This document shows positions 32,614 to 41,657 of a stretch of 64,000 nt of DNA, in pieces. Positions within the stretch are counted from its first letter, which is position 1. Each line of letters starts with the position of its first letter. This DNA is from an uncultured Roseburia sp. (GTDB taxonomy: Bacteria; Bacillota; Clostridia; Lachnospirales; Lachnospiraceae): positions 1 through 64,000 of the forward strand of contig URUD01000007.1 of NCBI GenBank assembly GCA_900550935.1, written 5' to 3'. The notes under the pieces were generated by a model, which ran no database searches, had not been told where the DNA came from, and worked only from the letters and a program-made list of their open reading frames with translations. Both the position numbers and the translations under genes were made by a program.

Positions 32614-34533
32614 TTGAGAACGATTCAAAAGATCACAAAGGATTGGACCTTTATCTATCATGACAATACGAGAACGGTACTGGATTTGCCGCATACATGG
32701 AATGCCGTTGATGGACAGGATGGTGGAAATGATTACTGGCGCGGTACCTGCTGTTATGAAAAGAAATTTAAAAAACCGGAATTTGATGCAGAAAAAGAAC
32801 TGGTTTATCTTCAGTTCCATGGAGTCAACGCGAGCGCGCGTGTGATCTTAAATGGAAAAGAAGTCTGCACACATGATGGTGGTTATTCGACATTCCGTGG
32901 GGATGTGACCGGATTGCTGGAAGCAGAAAATGAGATGCTTGTTTATGTGGATAACAGTGTAAATACCAAAGTTTATCCGCAGAAAGCAGACTTTACCTTT
33001 TATGGCGGGATTTACAGAGATGTAGAGCTTTTAACAGTTTCGAAGGCACATTTTGATCTGGATTATTTCGGTGGAACAGGTATGAAAGTAACACCGGAAG
33101 TAGAGGGCAAAGATGCTAAGATCCTGGTTGAAACCTGGAACAATACAGAAAATGGAGAAGTAAAAGTAACTTTATTTGATGCAGAGAGAAACATCGTTGC
33201 AGAGGGGAATGGAGAAAAGACAACACTGCACGTGACAGATGTGCATCTCTGGAATGGTGTGAATGATCCGTATCTTTACAGTGTGCACGCGCAGTTGTGG
33301 GTGGATGGCGAACTTGCAGATGAGATCGAAACATCCTGCGGTGTCCGTTATTTCCATTTTGACCCGGACAGGGGATTTTTCTTAAATGGAAAACCTTATA
33401 ACCTGCATGGTGTATCTCGCCATCAGGATTTTAAGGGGATTGGAAATGCGATCACAAAGGAACATCACGACAGGGATATGGAGCTGATCCGCGAGGTTGG
33501 TGCAAATACCATAAGGCTGGCACATTATCAGCATGATCAGTATTTTTACGATCTATGTGACCGGTACGGAATGATCGTATGGGCGGAGATCCCTTATATT
33601 TCAGAACATCTGGCAGATGGAAACGAAAATACCATTTCTCAGATGAAAGAACTGATCGTACAGAATTACAATCATCCATGTATTGTAACATGGGGACTGT
33701 CAAACGAGATCACGATCTCCGGAAGACGATATAAAAAACAGATGTTAAAAAACCATCATGTTTTACAGAAGATGGTAAAGGAGATGGATCTGACCCGTGT
33801 GACGACACTGGCATGTTATGCTGTATGTCCGCACTGGCATCCGGTAGCGCATATTTCTGATATTGTCGGATGGAACTTATACCTTGGCTGGTATGTTCCG
33901 GGATTCTTCTTAAATGATCTGTGGATCGGATTATGGAGGCTTTTATATCCGAAACGCTGCCTTGGATTTTCCGAGTATGGCGCAGAGGGAATGCCAGATC
34001 TTCACAGCGCAAAACCAAGACGTGGTGATAATACCGAAGAATATCAGAACAAATACCATGAATACATGTTGGAGTGCTTTAAACGTCATCCATACATGTG
34101 GGGAAATTATGTCTGGAACATGTTTGATTTCGCAGCAGATGCAAGAAATCAGGGCGGCGATCCGGGCATGAATCACAAAGGACTTGTAACATTTGACCGG
34201 AAGCTGAAAAAAGACTGCTTCTATTTATATAAGGCATACTGGACGGAAGATCCGTTTGTCTATCTGGCAGGAAGAAGATACGAATACCGTACCGAGGCCG
34301 TAACTGAAATTACAGTGTACTCCACCTGCGGGGAGGTGTCACTTTATAATAATGGAAAACTGGTTGAGACCAAAAAGGGGAACCGGGTTTTCAAATTTAA
34401 GATGACGATGGAGGATGAAAATCATCTGGAAGTAAAAGCAGGGAACTGCACAGATGCTGCTGTAATTTACAAAACGGACAAACCGCTTCCGGAATATTCG
34501 GCTGCAAAGGTAGACAGCTCGAACTGGATGTAG
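32614..34533 (+). CDS. uidA: Beta-glucuronidase (GH2) with NxK motif
   Basis: 639 residues starting at TTG 32614, which has GGAGGG 9 nt upstream; no ATG fits. GH2 layout: sugar-binding domain (1-180), immunoglobulin-like domain (about 180-275) and TIM barrel. The acid/base Glu is in TWGLSNEITISG and the nucleophile Glu in GFSEYGAEGMPDLHS. GMNHKGLVTFDRKLK places Asn and Lys as NxK, the pair that in E. coli GUS (Asn566, Lys568) holds the glucuronic acid carboxylate. No signal peptide is present, so it acts in the cytosol on imported glucuronides; products enter the uxu pathway. A galacturonide-cleaving relative is possible. Family C-terminal extensions are short here. Confidence 0.85.
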   Translation: MRTIQKITKDWTFIYHDNTRTVLDLPHTWNAVDGQDGGNDYWRGTCCYEKKFKKPEFDAEKELVYLQFHGVNASARVILNGKEVCTHDGGYSTFRGDVTGLLEAENEMLVYVDNSVNTKVYPQKADFTFYGGIYRDVELLTVSKAHFDLDYFGGTGMKVTPEVEGKDAKILVETWNNTENGEVKVTLFDAERNIVAEGNGEKTTLHVTDVHLWNGVNDPYLYSVHAQLWVDGELADEIETSCGVRYFHFDPDRGFFLNGKPYNLHGVSRHQDFKGIGNAITKEHHDRDMELIREVGANTIRLAHYQHDQYFYDLCDRYGMIVWAEIPYISEHLADGNENTISQMKELIVQNYNHPCIVTWGLSNEITISGRRYKKQMLKNHHVLQKMVKEMDLTRVTTLACYAVCPHWHPVAHISDIVGWNLYLGWYVPGFFLNDLWIGLWRLLYPKRCLGFSEYGAEGMPDLHSAKPRRGDNTEEYQNKYHEYMLECFKRHPYMWGNYVWNMFDFAADARNQGGDPGMNHKGLVTFDRKLKKDCFYLYKAYWTEDPFVYLAGRRYEYRTEAVTEITVYSTCGEVSLYNNGKLVETKKGNRVFKFKMTMEDENHLEVKAGNCTDAAVIYKTDKPLPEYSAAKVDSSNWM

Positions 34534-34547
34534 ACGTCTAAAGTAAC

Positions 34548-34568
34548 CCGGTATCAGGAAAATACCGG
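34548..34568 (+). other. Intercistronic hairpin, glucuronidase / GH3
   Basis: CCGGTAT, 7-nt loop, ATACCGG with no T run after it. It may protect or process the operon mRNA, or attenuate weakly. Confidence 0.5.
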
Positions 34569-34600
34569 ATGATCCAAGACTAGTATGGGAGGAAAATGAA

Positions 34601-37600
34601 ATGGACAAAGAGTTAAAAACTCAGAAAAAGACCCTGAAAAAAGCTTACAAAAAAGCCCGCAGAAAATCACACGGACTCTGGAAGTTTTTGACATGGTTCA
34701 GTGCACCAATCGCGGTGGTTATGTTAGTGATCCTGGTGATCATCACAACATTTGACAACACCGTAGCACTTTTTGTAGGAGGAACGTTCTGGAAACTTAA
34801 GAATGAGGACCCGAGTGCAATTTACTATGAAAGCGATTTTGAAACGGAAGAAGAACGGAATGCAGTAGGATATGAACTGGTAAAACAGGTTGAAGCCGAG
34901 GGTGCAGCATTGCTGATGAATGAGAACAAGGCACTGCCTCTGGCAGAGGGATCAAAAGTCAGCCTGTTTTCTACTTCTACTGTAAATCTTGTTTACGGTG
35001 GTACCGGTTCTGCAAATGTGGATGCTTCTAAGGCGCTGGATTTAAGAACAGCCTGTGAAATGTCTGGTTTACAGGTCAACACGACACTCTGGGATTTCTA
35101 TAAGACTGGAGATGGTGCACAGTATGTGCGTAACAACGGTGGATTTTCCGGCGGTGAGACGATAAATGAAGCACCGTGGTCTGCTTACACCGGGGATGTA
35201 CTGGCATCCGTGGAAGAATATAATGATGCAGCGATCGTGGTATTATCACGTGTCGGCGGTGAGGGGGCAGACAGTGAGTATCAGACCGCAAACTACCTTG
35301 CACTAAATGATACCGAAAAAGAAATGCTTAGTGAGTTAAAGAAATTAAAAGACAAGGGAAAAATAGGAAAGATCATTGTATTATTAAATACGTCCAATGC
35401 CCTTCAGCTTGATTTCTTACAGAATAATGAATATGGTGTGGATGCAGCACTCTGGATCGGCGGTGTTGGTATCGCTGGTACCGATGCGGTTGCAGACATC
35501 CTTGCAGGTAAGGTAAATCCATCCGGAAGCCTTGTCGACACTTACTGCTATGATAACTACTCAAGCCTTGCTATGAAAAACTTTACCCCGGTTACCTATG
35601 CAGGTTATGAAGAAGGTGTCATTCCTGAGAACGCAAGTACCTATATGATCTATCAGGAAGGGATCTACGTAGGATACAAATATTATGAGACACGTTACGA
35701 AGACTATGTTATGGGAACCGGAAACGCAGGGGATTACACATACAGCAATGATGTTGCATTCCCGTTTGGACATGGCTTAAGCTATACCGATTTTGAGTAC
35801 AGTGATGTGAGTGTATCCTATGATGCAGCAACTGCTGCTTATACCATGAAAGTTACTGTTACTAATACGGGAGATATGGCAGGAAAAGAAACCGTACAGG
35901 TTTATGTTTCAAGCCCCTACACCCAGTATGATATTGAAAATAAGGTAGAGAAAGCTTCTGTCAGCCTGGTTGGTTTTGATAAGACAGAACTGATCGAGCC
36001 GGGAGAGTCTGAGACCTTATCCATTGAGATCGATGGCGATTATGTGGCAAGTTATGATGCTTACGGCGCAAAGACATACATCATGGATGCAGGCGATTAT
36101 CTGTTTACCGCAGCTGCCGATGCACATGATGCAGTCAATAATATTTTAGCTGCAAAAGGATATACGCCGGAGACAACCGATGGACGTATGGATATCGAGG
36201 GAAATGCTGAACTGGTTTCTGTATGGAATAATCCAGAACTGGATACAACAACCTATGCGGTAAGTGATAACGGAACCGAGATCACAAACCAGCTTAGCAA
36301 TGCAGACCCGAACTTAAATGAGGGTGTGGAAGAGGAAGTGGTATTTACTTCCCGTAATGACTGGATGGGAACGATGCCATCCGATGAGGCACTGGTACTG
36401 ACCTTGACAGATGCCTTAAAAGATGCGCTGCAGGATGTGCAGTATGATCCGGCAGATTATGAAGCTGTAGAAATGCCGACGCTCGGCGCTGACAATGGAC
36501 TGACTCTTTATGATATGATCGGTCTTGACTATGATGATCCACAGTGGGAAAAATTATTAGACCAGATGACCTTTAAGGAAATGGTATCTCTGATCGGTGA
36601 CTCCTTCCACTGGACCATGCCGGTAAAATCGATTGAAGCTCCTGGTACCCGTGATGAGAACGGACCACAGGGACTGACCGTTACCTTATTTGGAGCGGGA
36701 TTAAACGTACAGACCACTGCATTGACATCTGAGGATGTTTTAGCAGCAACCTTTAATAAAGAACTGGTTTACCAGATGGGTAACATGGTCGGAAACGACT
36801 GTCTGGCAGCAAATGTTCCGGTACTTTACGGACCGGGTGCCAATACACATCGTTCTCCATACGGTGGACGTAACTTTGAATACTATTCCGAGGACGGCGT
36901 TCTTGCATCTGAGATCGGTGCGGCAGAGGTACGCGGTATTGAGGAAAAAGGTGTTCATGTTGTGATCAAACATTTTGCATTAAATGACTGTGAGCAGGAT
37001 CGTATCGGTCTTGGTGTATGGCTGACCGAGCAGGCTGCACGTGAGGTTTATTTAAGAGCATTCCAGGGAGCACTGGAAGCTTCCCAGGCAGGTGGAAACG
37101 GTGTTATGATGGCGTACACACGCTGGGGTACCCAGTGGTCCGGTGCGAATGCAGGACTGATCAAAGGTATCTTAAATGGCGAGTGGGGCTGCCACGGAAA
37201 ACAGATCACCGATAACGTATTGACAACTTATGTAAATGGTGTCGACGGTGTGATGGGTGGAACAACTGCGTTTGACTCCATGATGGCATTCTATATCATC
37301 AATAATGGAAATGGTCAGGGAAGACTCCCGGAGTACAAAAATGATCCGGTTGTCGTAACTGCAATGAGAGAGGCTGCACATGCCAATCTTTATGCAACTG
37401 CAAATTCCTGCGGTATGAATGGTGTGGGTGCAGATACTACGATCAAACTCACCAAACCGATCGTCATTACAGTAGTACAGATACTGGCATTTGTCTTTAG
37501 TGTACTCTTTGTCTTATCGGTTGCACTGTGGATCATAAGATACAGAAAGTTCAAGGAGAGCGAAGCAGCAGTAGCTTACCGTGAATTTAAAAAGTCTTTA

Positions 37601-37615
37601 AAGAAACAGGAATAA
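34601..37615 (+). CDS. Membrane-anchored GH3 glycosidase with inverted domain order
   Basis: 1004 residues. After a Lys-rich cytosolic start comes a membrane helix (about 27-52). Next is the GH3 alpha/beta sandwich (about 85-300; EGAALLMNENKALPL) and a fibronectin-III-like domain (about 370-500; VTVTNTGDMAGKETVQVYVSSP). The catalytic barrel lies in the C-terminal half (about 640-930; GPGANTHRSPYGGRNFEYYSED, HVVIKHFALNDCE). This is the reverse of the usual GH3 order. The nucleophile position reads KQITDNVLT instead of the usual SDW. A second membrane helix (about 953-979) and a basic tail end it. Both ends face the cytosol, the enzyme faces outside. Probably a beta-glucosidase-like enzyme trimming glycosides before import; the substrate is unknown. 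Confidence 0.82.
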   Translation: MDKELKTQKKTLKKAYKKARRKSHGLWKFLTWFSAPIAVVMLVILVIITTFDNTVALFVGGTFWKLKNEDPSAIYYESDFETEEERNAVGYELVKQVEAEGAALLMNENKALPLAEGSKVSLFSTSTVNLVYGGTGSANVDASKALDLRTACEMSGLQVNTTLWDFYKTGDGAQYVRNNGGFSGGETINEAPWSAYTGDVLASVEEYNDAAIVVLSRVGGEGADSEYQTANYLALNDTEKEMLSELKKLKDKGKIGKIIVLLNTSNALQLDFLQNNEYGVDAALWIGGVGIAGTDAVADILAGKVNPSGSLVDTYCYDNYSSLAMKNFTPVTYAGYEEGVIPENASTYMIYQEGIYVGYKYYETRYEDYVMGTGNAGDYTYSNDVAFPFGHGLSYTDFEYSDVSVSYDAATAAYTMKVTVTNTGDMAGKETVQVYVSSPYTQYDIENKVEKASVSLVGFDKTELIEPGESETLSIEIDGDYVASYDAYGAKTYIMDAGDYLFTAAADAHDAVNNILAAKGYTPETTDGRMDIEGNAELVSVWNNPELDTTTYAVSDNGTEITNQLSNADPNLNEGVEEEVVFTSRNDWMGTMPSDEALVLTLTDALKDALQDVQYDPADYEAVEMPTLGADNGLTLYDMIGLDYDDPQWEKLLDQMTFKEMVSLIGDSFHWTMPVKSIEAPGTRDENGPQGLTVTLFGAGLNVQTTALTSEDVLAATFNKELVYQMGNMVGNDCLAANVPVLYGPGANTHRSPYGGRNFEYYSEDGVLASEIGAAEVRGIEEKGVHVVIKHFALNDCEQDRIGLGVWLTEQAAREVYLRAFQGALEASQAGGNGVMMAYTRWGTQWSGANAGLIKGILNGEWGCHGKQITDNVLTTYVNGVDGVMGGTTAFDSMMAFYIINNGNGQGRLPEYKNDPVVVTAMREAAHANLYATANSCGMNGVGADTTIKLTKPIVITVVQILAFVFSVLFVLSVALWIIRYRKFKESEAAVAYREFKKSLKKQE

Positions 37616-37630
37616 TTTCAGATTTAAGAG

Positions 37631-37661
37631 GATGACGTCTGTTATTGCGACAGGCGTCATC
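37631..37661 (+). other. Intercistronic hairpin, GH3 / symporter
   Basis: GATGACGTCTG, 9-nt loop, CAGGCGTCATC: an 11-bp stem without T run, 24 nt before the symporter start. A second such element in the same operon. Confidence 0.55.
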
Positions 37662-37685
37662 TGAGATTAAAGGAAAGGAAAACAT

Positions 37686-39221
37686 ATGGAAAATGCAAAA
37701 ACAGCATCCGGCAGCGGAGTAAACCGCGCCAAGACGTATCAGCTTGTATTGTTCCCGCTGAACAATGGTGCCACGAATGTCTATTATGTGCTTATCTTGT
37801 CCTATATTGCAACATTTGGAAACAATGTACTGGGGATCGCAACGGTATTTGCCTCCGTTATGGTTACCGGTATGCGTGTGTTTGATGCGTTTACGGACCC
37901 GCTGATCGGAGCCCTGATGGACCGCACGAACGGAAAACTTGGTAAATTCCGCCCGTTTATGCTGATCGGAAATATCATCATGGCATTTGCCGTGTTTATG
38001 CTTTACTGTATCAGCCCGGATATCCCGGAAGATCAGATGTGGCTGCGCTATGCAACGTTTATTGTGTTATATGCTGTGTGGGTCATTGGATATACCTTCC
38101 AGACCTCTGTAACCCGTTCCGGTCAGACTGTTTTAACCAATGATCCGAACCAGAGACCGCTGTTTACGATCTTTAACACAGTCGGTTCCATGGCAGGTAT
38201 GGGACTGATGCAGTTTTTGGCACCGATCATCCGGTCTGTGGTAGCGGACTACAGCAGCGCGGATTTTTACCGAGTGCTGACCCCGATCGGAGTGGTAATT
38301 TCCTTTATCCTGACCATTCTTGCCATTATCGGTATCTGGGAAAAGGATAATGCAAAATATTTTGGTATCGGTGGAGAGAAACAGGAAAAAACAAAGGCAT
38401 CCGAGTATCTGGAGATCATCCGCAACAACAACCCGATGCAGCGTCTGATGGTAGCGGGAGCCGGCTGCAAACTGGCATTGTCTATTGCAACAAATGTAAC
38501 CGTGCTTTGCATGCTGTATGGTTGTATGATGGGGAACTATGATGGGCTGTATCTGCCGATGATGGTACTGGGGTATGTATTCTCTGTTCCATTCTTCCTT
38601 CTGACCGTCCGTACTTCACAGAAGAAAGGACAGAAGGCTTCCCTGATGAAATATGTATCCGTTGCGCTGGTATGTTACATTGGTGTACTGGTATTGCTGT
38701 TCTTATGGAAACAGGGAGATCCGGCATGGAACTTAAGTCTGTTTACGAGTGGAAAGGTCAGCATCAATTTATATACGGTATTATTTATCCTGTTCTTTGG
38801 CATCGGTTATGGTGCGTACTATTCGACTGCAGATATGCCAATTCCGATGGTGGCAGACTGCTCCGACTATGAAACCTATCGTTCCGGAAAATATATCCCG
38901 GGTATCATGGGAACTTTGTTCTCCCTCGTGGATAAGCTGGTATCCTCTCTGTCGGCAACGATTGTAGGCATTGCAGTTTCCATGATCGGACTTGAAAATC
39001 TGCCGACTGCAGATACCCCATATTCTTCTGGCATGAGTACCGTGGTGATCATCCTGTTTTGTATCGTACCGATGGCAGCATGGGCAGTCACGCTTCTTAT
39101 TATGAGAAAATACGAACTGACCGGCGAGCGGATGAAAGAGATACAGGCGGTCAACAATCAGCGAAAAGAGGCAATTGCGGCTGGAATGACGATGGAAGAA
39201 GCAATGGAAAAATACAAGTAA
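37686..39221 (+). CDS. GPH-family sugar:cation symporter, probably for glucuronides
   Basis: 511 residues with about twelve membrane helices. The family signature is clear: FDAFTDPLIGALMDRTNGKLGKFRP after helix 2, and ADCSDYETYRSGKYIPGIMGT in the second half. GPH members carry beta-glucuronides, melibiose or xylosides with H+ or Na+. The gene follows the glucuronidase and GH3 genes 70 nt after a hairpin, so glucuronide or related glycoside uptake is likely. An acidic, Met-rich helix ends the chain (EAIAAGMTMEEAMEKYK). Confidence 0.87.
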   Translation: MENAKTASGSGVNRAKTYQLVLFPLNNGATNVYYVLILSYIATFGNNVLGIATVFASVMVTGMRVFDAFTDPLIGALMDRTNGKLGKFRPFMLIGNIIMAFAVFMLYCISPDIPEDQMWLRYATFIVLYAVWVIGYTFQTSVTRSGQTVLTNDPNQRPLFTIFNTVGSMAGMGLMQFLAPIIRSVVADYSSADFYRVLTPIGVVISFILTILAIIGIWEKDNAKYFGIGGEKQEKTKASEYLEIIRNNNPMQRLMVAGAGCKLALSIATNVTVLCMLYGCMMGNYDGLYLPMMVLGYVFSVPFFLLTVRTSQKKGQKASLMKYVSVALVCYIGVLVLLFLWKQGDPAWNLSLFTSGKVSINLYTVLFILFFGIGYGAYYSTADMPIPMVADCSDYETYRSGKYIPGIMGTLFSLVDKLVSSLSATIVGIAVSMIGLENLPTADTPYSSGMSTVVIILFCIVPMAAWAVTLLIMRKYELTGERMKEIQAVNNQRKEAIAAGMTMEEAMEKYK

Positions 39222-39300
39222 TCCATGGCATTTTTTGTAAAATTATGGTACACTGGAAAGAGGTTATTTTGTAACAATTTTTCAGAGAGGACAAAACGTC

Positions 39301-41418
39301 ATGCAGGATTATGATGAGGCCTTTTTCAGGGCAAAAGCAAACAAAAGAGCCGGGACGACCTGGCTGATACTGATGGTGATCGCAACGGTTTATTACGGGA
39401 TCAAAGTATTCAGAGGGGAACTGGCAAATCAGTATTTTGCATTATTTACCGCTGTAGGATGGTCGGAATATATCATCAGCAGATTACTATTAAAATTCAA
39501 TGCAGCTTACCATGAGAAATATGAGTGGATTATCGGGCTTGGCTATCTGACCTTTTTTGCAGTAATTGCATGGACTTCACTGGATGAGAGTTCCTATGTA
39601 TTTATTATGCCGTTAGTATCCATTCTGATTCTTTACAAGGACCCGAAACTGATCAAGATCATGATGTGGCTGACCATGTTTGTGCTCGTTTCCAGCAACA
39701 TTTACAAAGGAGTTGCCAAGGGAATGATTGAATATGTATCCAGTCCGGAATGTGCATTGCAGTTTGCAATTGTATTGTGCTGCTATGCCTGCACCAATAT
39801 GGCAATCAAACATCTGGTGGAGTCGGACGGTGCACTGACATCTTCCATTGAGAGTAATCTGGCACGTGTCGTTCAGACTGTAGAGCAGGTTAAGGATGCA
39901 AGCAATTCCATTGTAGATGGTGTGACGGTCGTAAGAGAACTTGCAGACGAGAACAAAACCGGTGCCAATAACGTTATGAAGGACATGAAGACGTTATCCA
40001 CCAACAATGAAGTATTAAATGATAAGACACTTTCTTCCATGGAGATGACCAGAGTCATTGACACACAGGTCAAAGACGTAGCAGAACTGATGGAGCAGGT
40101 GGTACAGCTGATCGGTGCATCTGTGGAGCATGCTAATGTCAGTGCAGAAGAACTGGCAGAGGTTGTGGAGACAACTAATAAGATGGCAACGCTTTCTACT
40201 GAAGTAGAGCGTATCTTAGAGGACTTTAAAGAAGAATTCCAGAACGTAAAAGAAGAGACCAGTACCATTGAGGGAATCACGTCAAAAACCAATCTGCTGG
40301 CATTAAACGCTTCCATCGAGGCAGCAAGAGCCGGAGAGACCGGAAAAGGATTTGCCGTTGTTGCCAATGAGATCCGTAATTTAAGCAGTGGAACCCAGGC
40401 ATCTTCCAACAGCATTATGGAGGCTTTGTCCAGACTGGAAGAAACATCTGAAAAGATGATGGAATCAATCGCAGAGACGGTTAAACTGATCCAGATCAAT
40501 ATCGAAAAAGTATCAAATGTAAACCGCAGTGTCACGGATATCACAAACGATGCGACCAGCCTTGGTGAAAATATCAAGGTGGTAGACAGTGCAGTCAAAG
40601 AAGTAGAGACGTCAAACCAGACCTTAACGGACAATATGAACCAGGTCGGCGAGGTCATGGAGGTTATGACCCAGAGTATCAGTGGGGCAGAGCTTACCAC
40701 AAAGACAATGCTGAGCAAATACGAAGCAAGTGCGGAGAGTGCACTTGAGATCGAGGGCGTGGTCGGCGAGCTGATGGAAGAGCTCGGTGTCGGTGGCTTC
40801 ATGGGTGTGCAGGATGTAAAGAACGGCATGAAGATCGTGATCGCTTTTCCGGGTAATGGTACAAAGAAAAATGATTATACCGGTGAGGTTGTAGACCGTG
40901 TAGATAAAGATATTTTTGTATCTATGAATGAAGATTGCAGTAATCTTGTGGATAAGAGAGACCGGCATGCAACCTGTCAGCTTCGTATCGTGGTTGACAA
41001 TGTGCTGTATTGCTGGGAAAATATTGCAATCAGTCAGAGTAAGCACGGTGAGAGCGGTCAGCTTAAGCTGACGGTTGAGACCAATCCACAGGTATTTAAC
41101 AGAAGAAAATATCCTCGTATGCCGATCGATAATCAGTGTACGATCCAGGTGGAAGGAGAGGATAAATCATATTCCGGAAAGATGGTAAATATCAGTGCGA
41201 ACGGATTCGCATTCTCTGTACGTGACAGTGTATTTGCTCATTTAAAGGATAAAAATGTCAGACTGTACGTAAAAGATTTTGCAGTGATCGGCGGAAAACC
41301 ATTGACCGGATGTGTGATCCGCTGCTCAGACAACGAGGGTGAGTACATCATTGGATGCAGAATGCCGGAAGACAGTGAAGCAATCAAAGAGTACGTGAGC
41401 AAGAATTATAGTGAATAA
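39301..41418 (+). CDS. Chemoreceptor (MCP) fused to a YcgR-like PilZ domain, second copy
   Basis: 705 residues, same layout as the receptor at 24284. About six membrane helices (15-180) have no external domain; the signalling tip is ITSKTNLLALNASIEAARAG then GKGFAVVANEIRNLS. A YcgR-N-like beta domain starts near GVGGFMGVQDVKNGM, and PilZ follows with NRRKYPRMP and VNISANGFAFSV. The signalling and PilZ parts are close to the first copy; the membrane domains have diverged strongly, so the two probably sense different things. GAGAGGAC precedes the start. The promoter region has TACACT (39249-39254) with a weak -35. A strong terminator follows. Confidence 0.88.
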   Translation: MQDYDEAFFRAKANKRAGTTWLILMVIATVYYGIKVFRGELANQYFALFTAVGWSEYIISRLLLKFNAAYHEKYEWIIGLGYLTFFAVIAWTSLDESSYVFIMPLVSILILYKDPKLIKIMMWLTMFVLVSSNIYKGVAKGMIEYVSSPECALQFAIVLCCYACTNMAIKHLVESDGALTSSIESNLARVVQTVEQVKDASNSIVDGVTVVRELADENKTGANNVMKDMKTLSTNNEVLNDKTLSSMEMTRVIDTQVKDVAELMEQVVQLIGASVEHANVSAEELAEVVETTNKMATLSTEVERILEDFKEEFQNVKEETSTIEGITSKTNLLALNASIEAARAGETGKGFAVVANEIRNLSSGTQASSNSIMEALSRLEETSEKMMESIAETVKLIQINIEKVSNVNRSVTDITNDATSLGENIKVVDSAVKEVETSNQTLTDNMNQVGEVMEVMTQSISGAELTTKTMLSKYEASAESALEIEGVVGELMEELGVGGFMGVQDVKNGMKIVIAFPGNGTKKNDYTGEVVDRVDKDIFVSMNEDCSNLVDKRDRHATCQLRIVVDNVLYCWENIAISQSKHGESGQLKLTVETNPQVFNRRKYPRMPIDNQCTIQVEGEDKSYSGKMVNISANGFAFSVRDSVFAHLKDKNVRLYVKDFAVIGGKPLTGCVIRCSDNEGEYIIGCRMPEDSEAIKEYVSKNYSE

Positions 41419-41424
41419 AAACAG

Positions 41425-41456
41425 GAAAGCTGCCATATCCGGCAGCTTTCTTTTTT
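41425..41456 (+). terminator. Terminator of the second chemoreceptor gene
   Basis: GAAAGCTGCC, loop ATATCC, GGCAGCTTTC, TTTTTT. Confidence 0.92.
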
Positions 41457-41519
41457 AGACTTTAAAAGATTACCAGATTGTGATAGGATAAAGCTATATG
41501 GGATAACAGGAGGTCAGAG

Positions 41520-41555
41520 ATGATAAAACGAATTAACTACTCGGTGCAGTTCTAA
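41520..41555 (+). CDS. Possible 11-residue leader peptide
   Basis: ATG 41520 reads MIKRINYSVQF and stops. AGGAGG lies 8 nt upstream, the best ribosome site in this gap. Its last codons (GGTGCAGTTC) form the left arm of a perfect inverted repeat ending at 41616, so ribosome position could change RNA folding in front of the methyltransferase gene. Alternatively it is the start of a decayed secreted-protein gene: another frame continues GAVLILTADCIEVKKG to 41665. Confidence 0.35.
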   Translation: MIKRINYSVQF

Positions 41556-41616
41556 TACTGACAGCAGATTGTATCGAGGTTAAAAAGGGTTTGTCCTATG
41601 TTGTCGGAACTGCACC
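41543..41616 (+). repeat. Inverted repeat in the methyltransferase leader
   Basis: GGTGCAGTTC (41543-41552) and GAACTGCACC (41607-41616), perfect over 10 bp with 54 nt between. It is followed 42 nt later by the methyltransferase start. Confidence 0.6.
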
Positions 41617-41657
41617 ATTTCAAAAAGAAAATTATATTTTTGAAAGGAAGGCAGTTA

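Noticed and set aside
39235..39263. Sigma-D promoter for the second chemoreceptor (TAAA near 39238)
   Set aside because: No GCCGATAA-like -10 at 15 bp; only a weak sigma-A type TACACT is seen.
39873..40829. 318-codon open frame on the minus strand
   Set aside because: It is antisense to the coiled-coil part of the second chemoreceptor and has the Ser/Thr/Ile-rich composition expected from reading that region backwards; no ribosome site.
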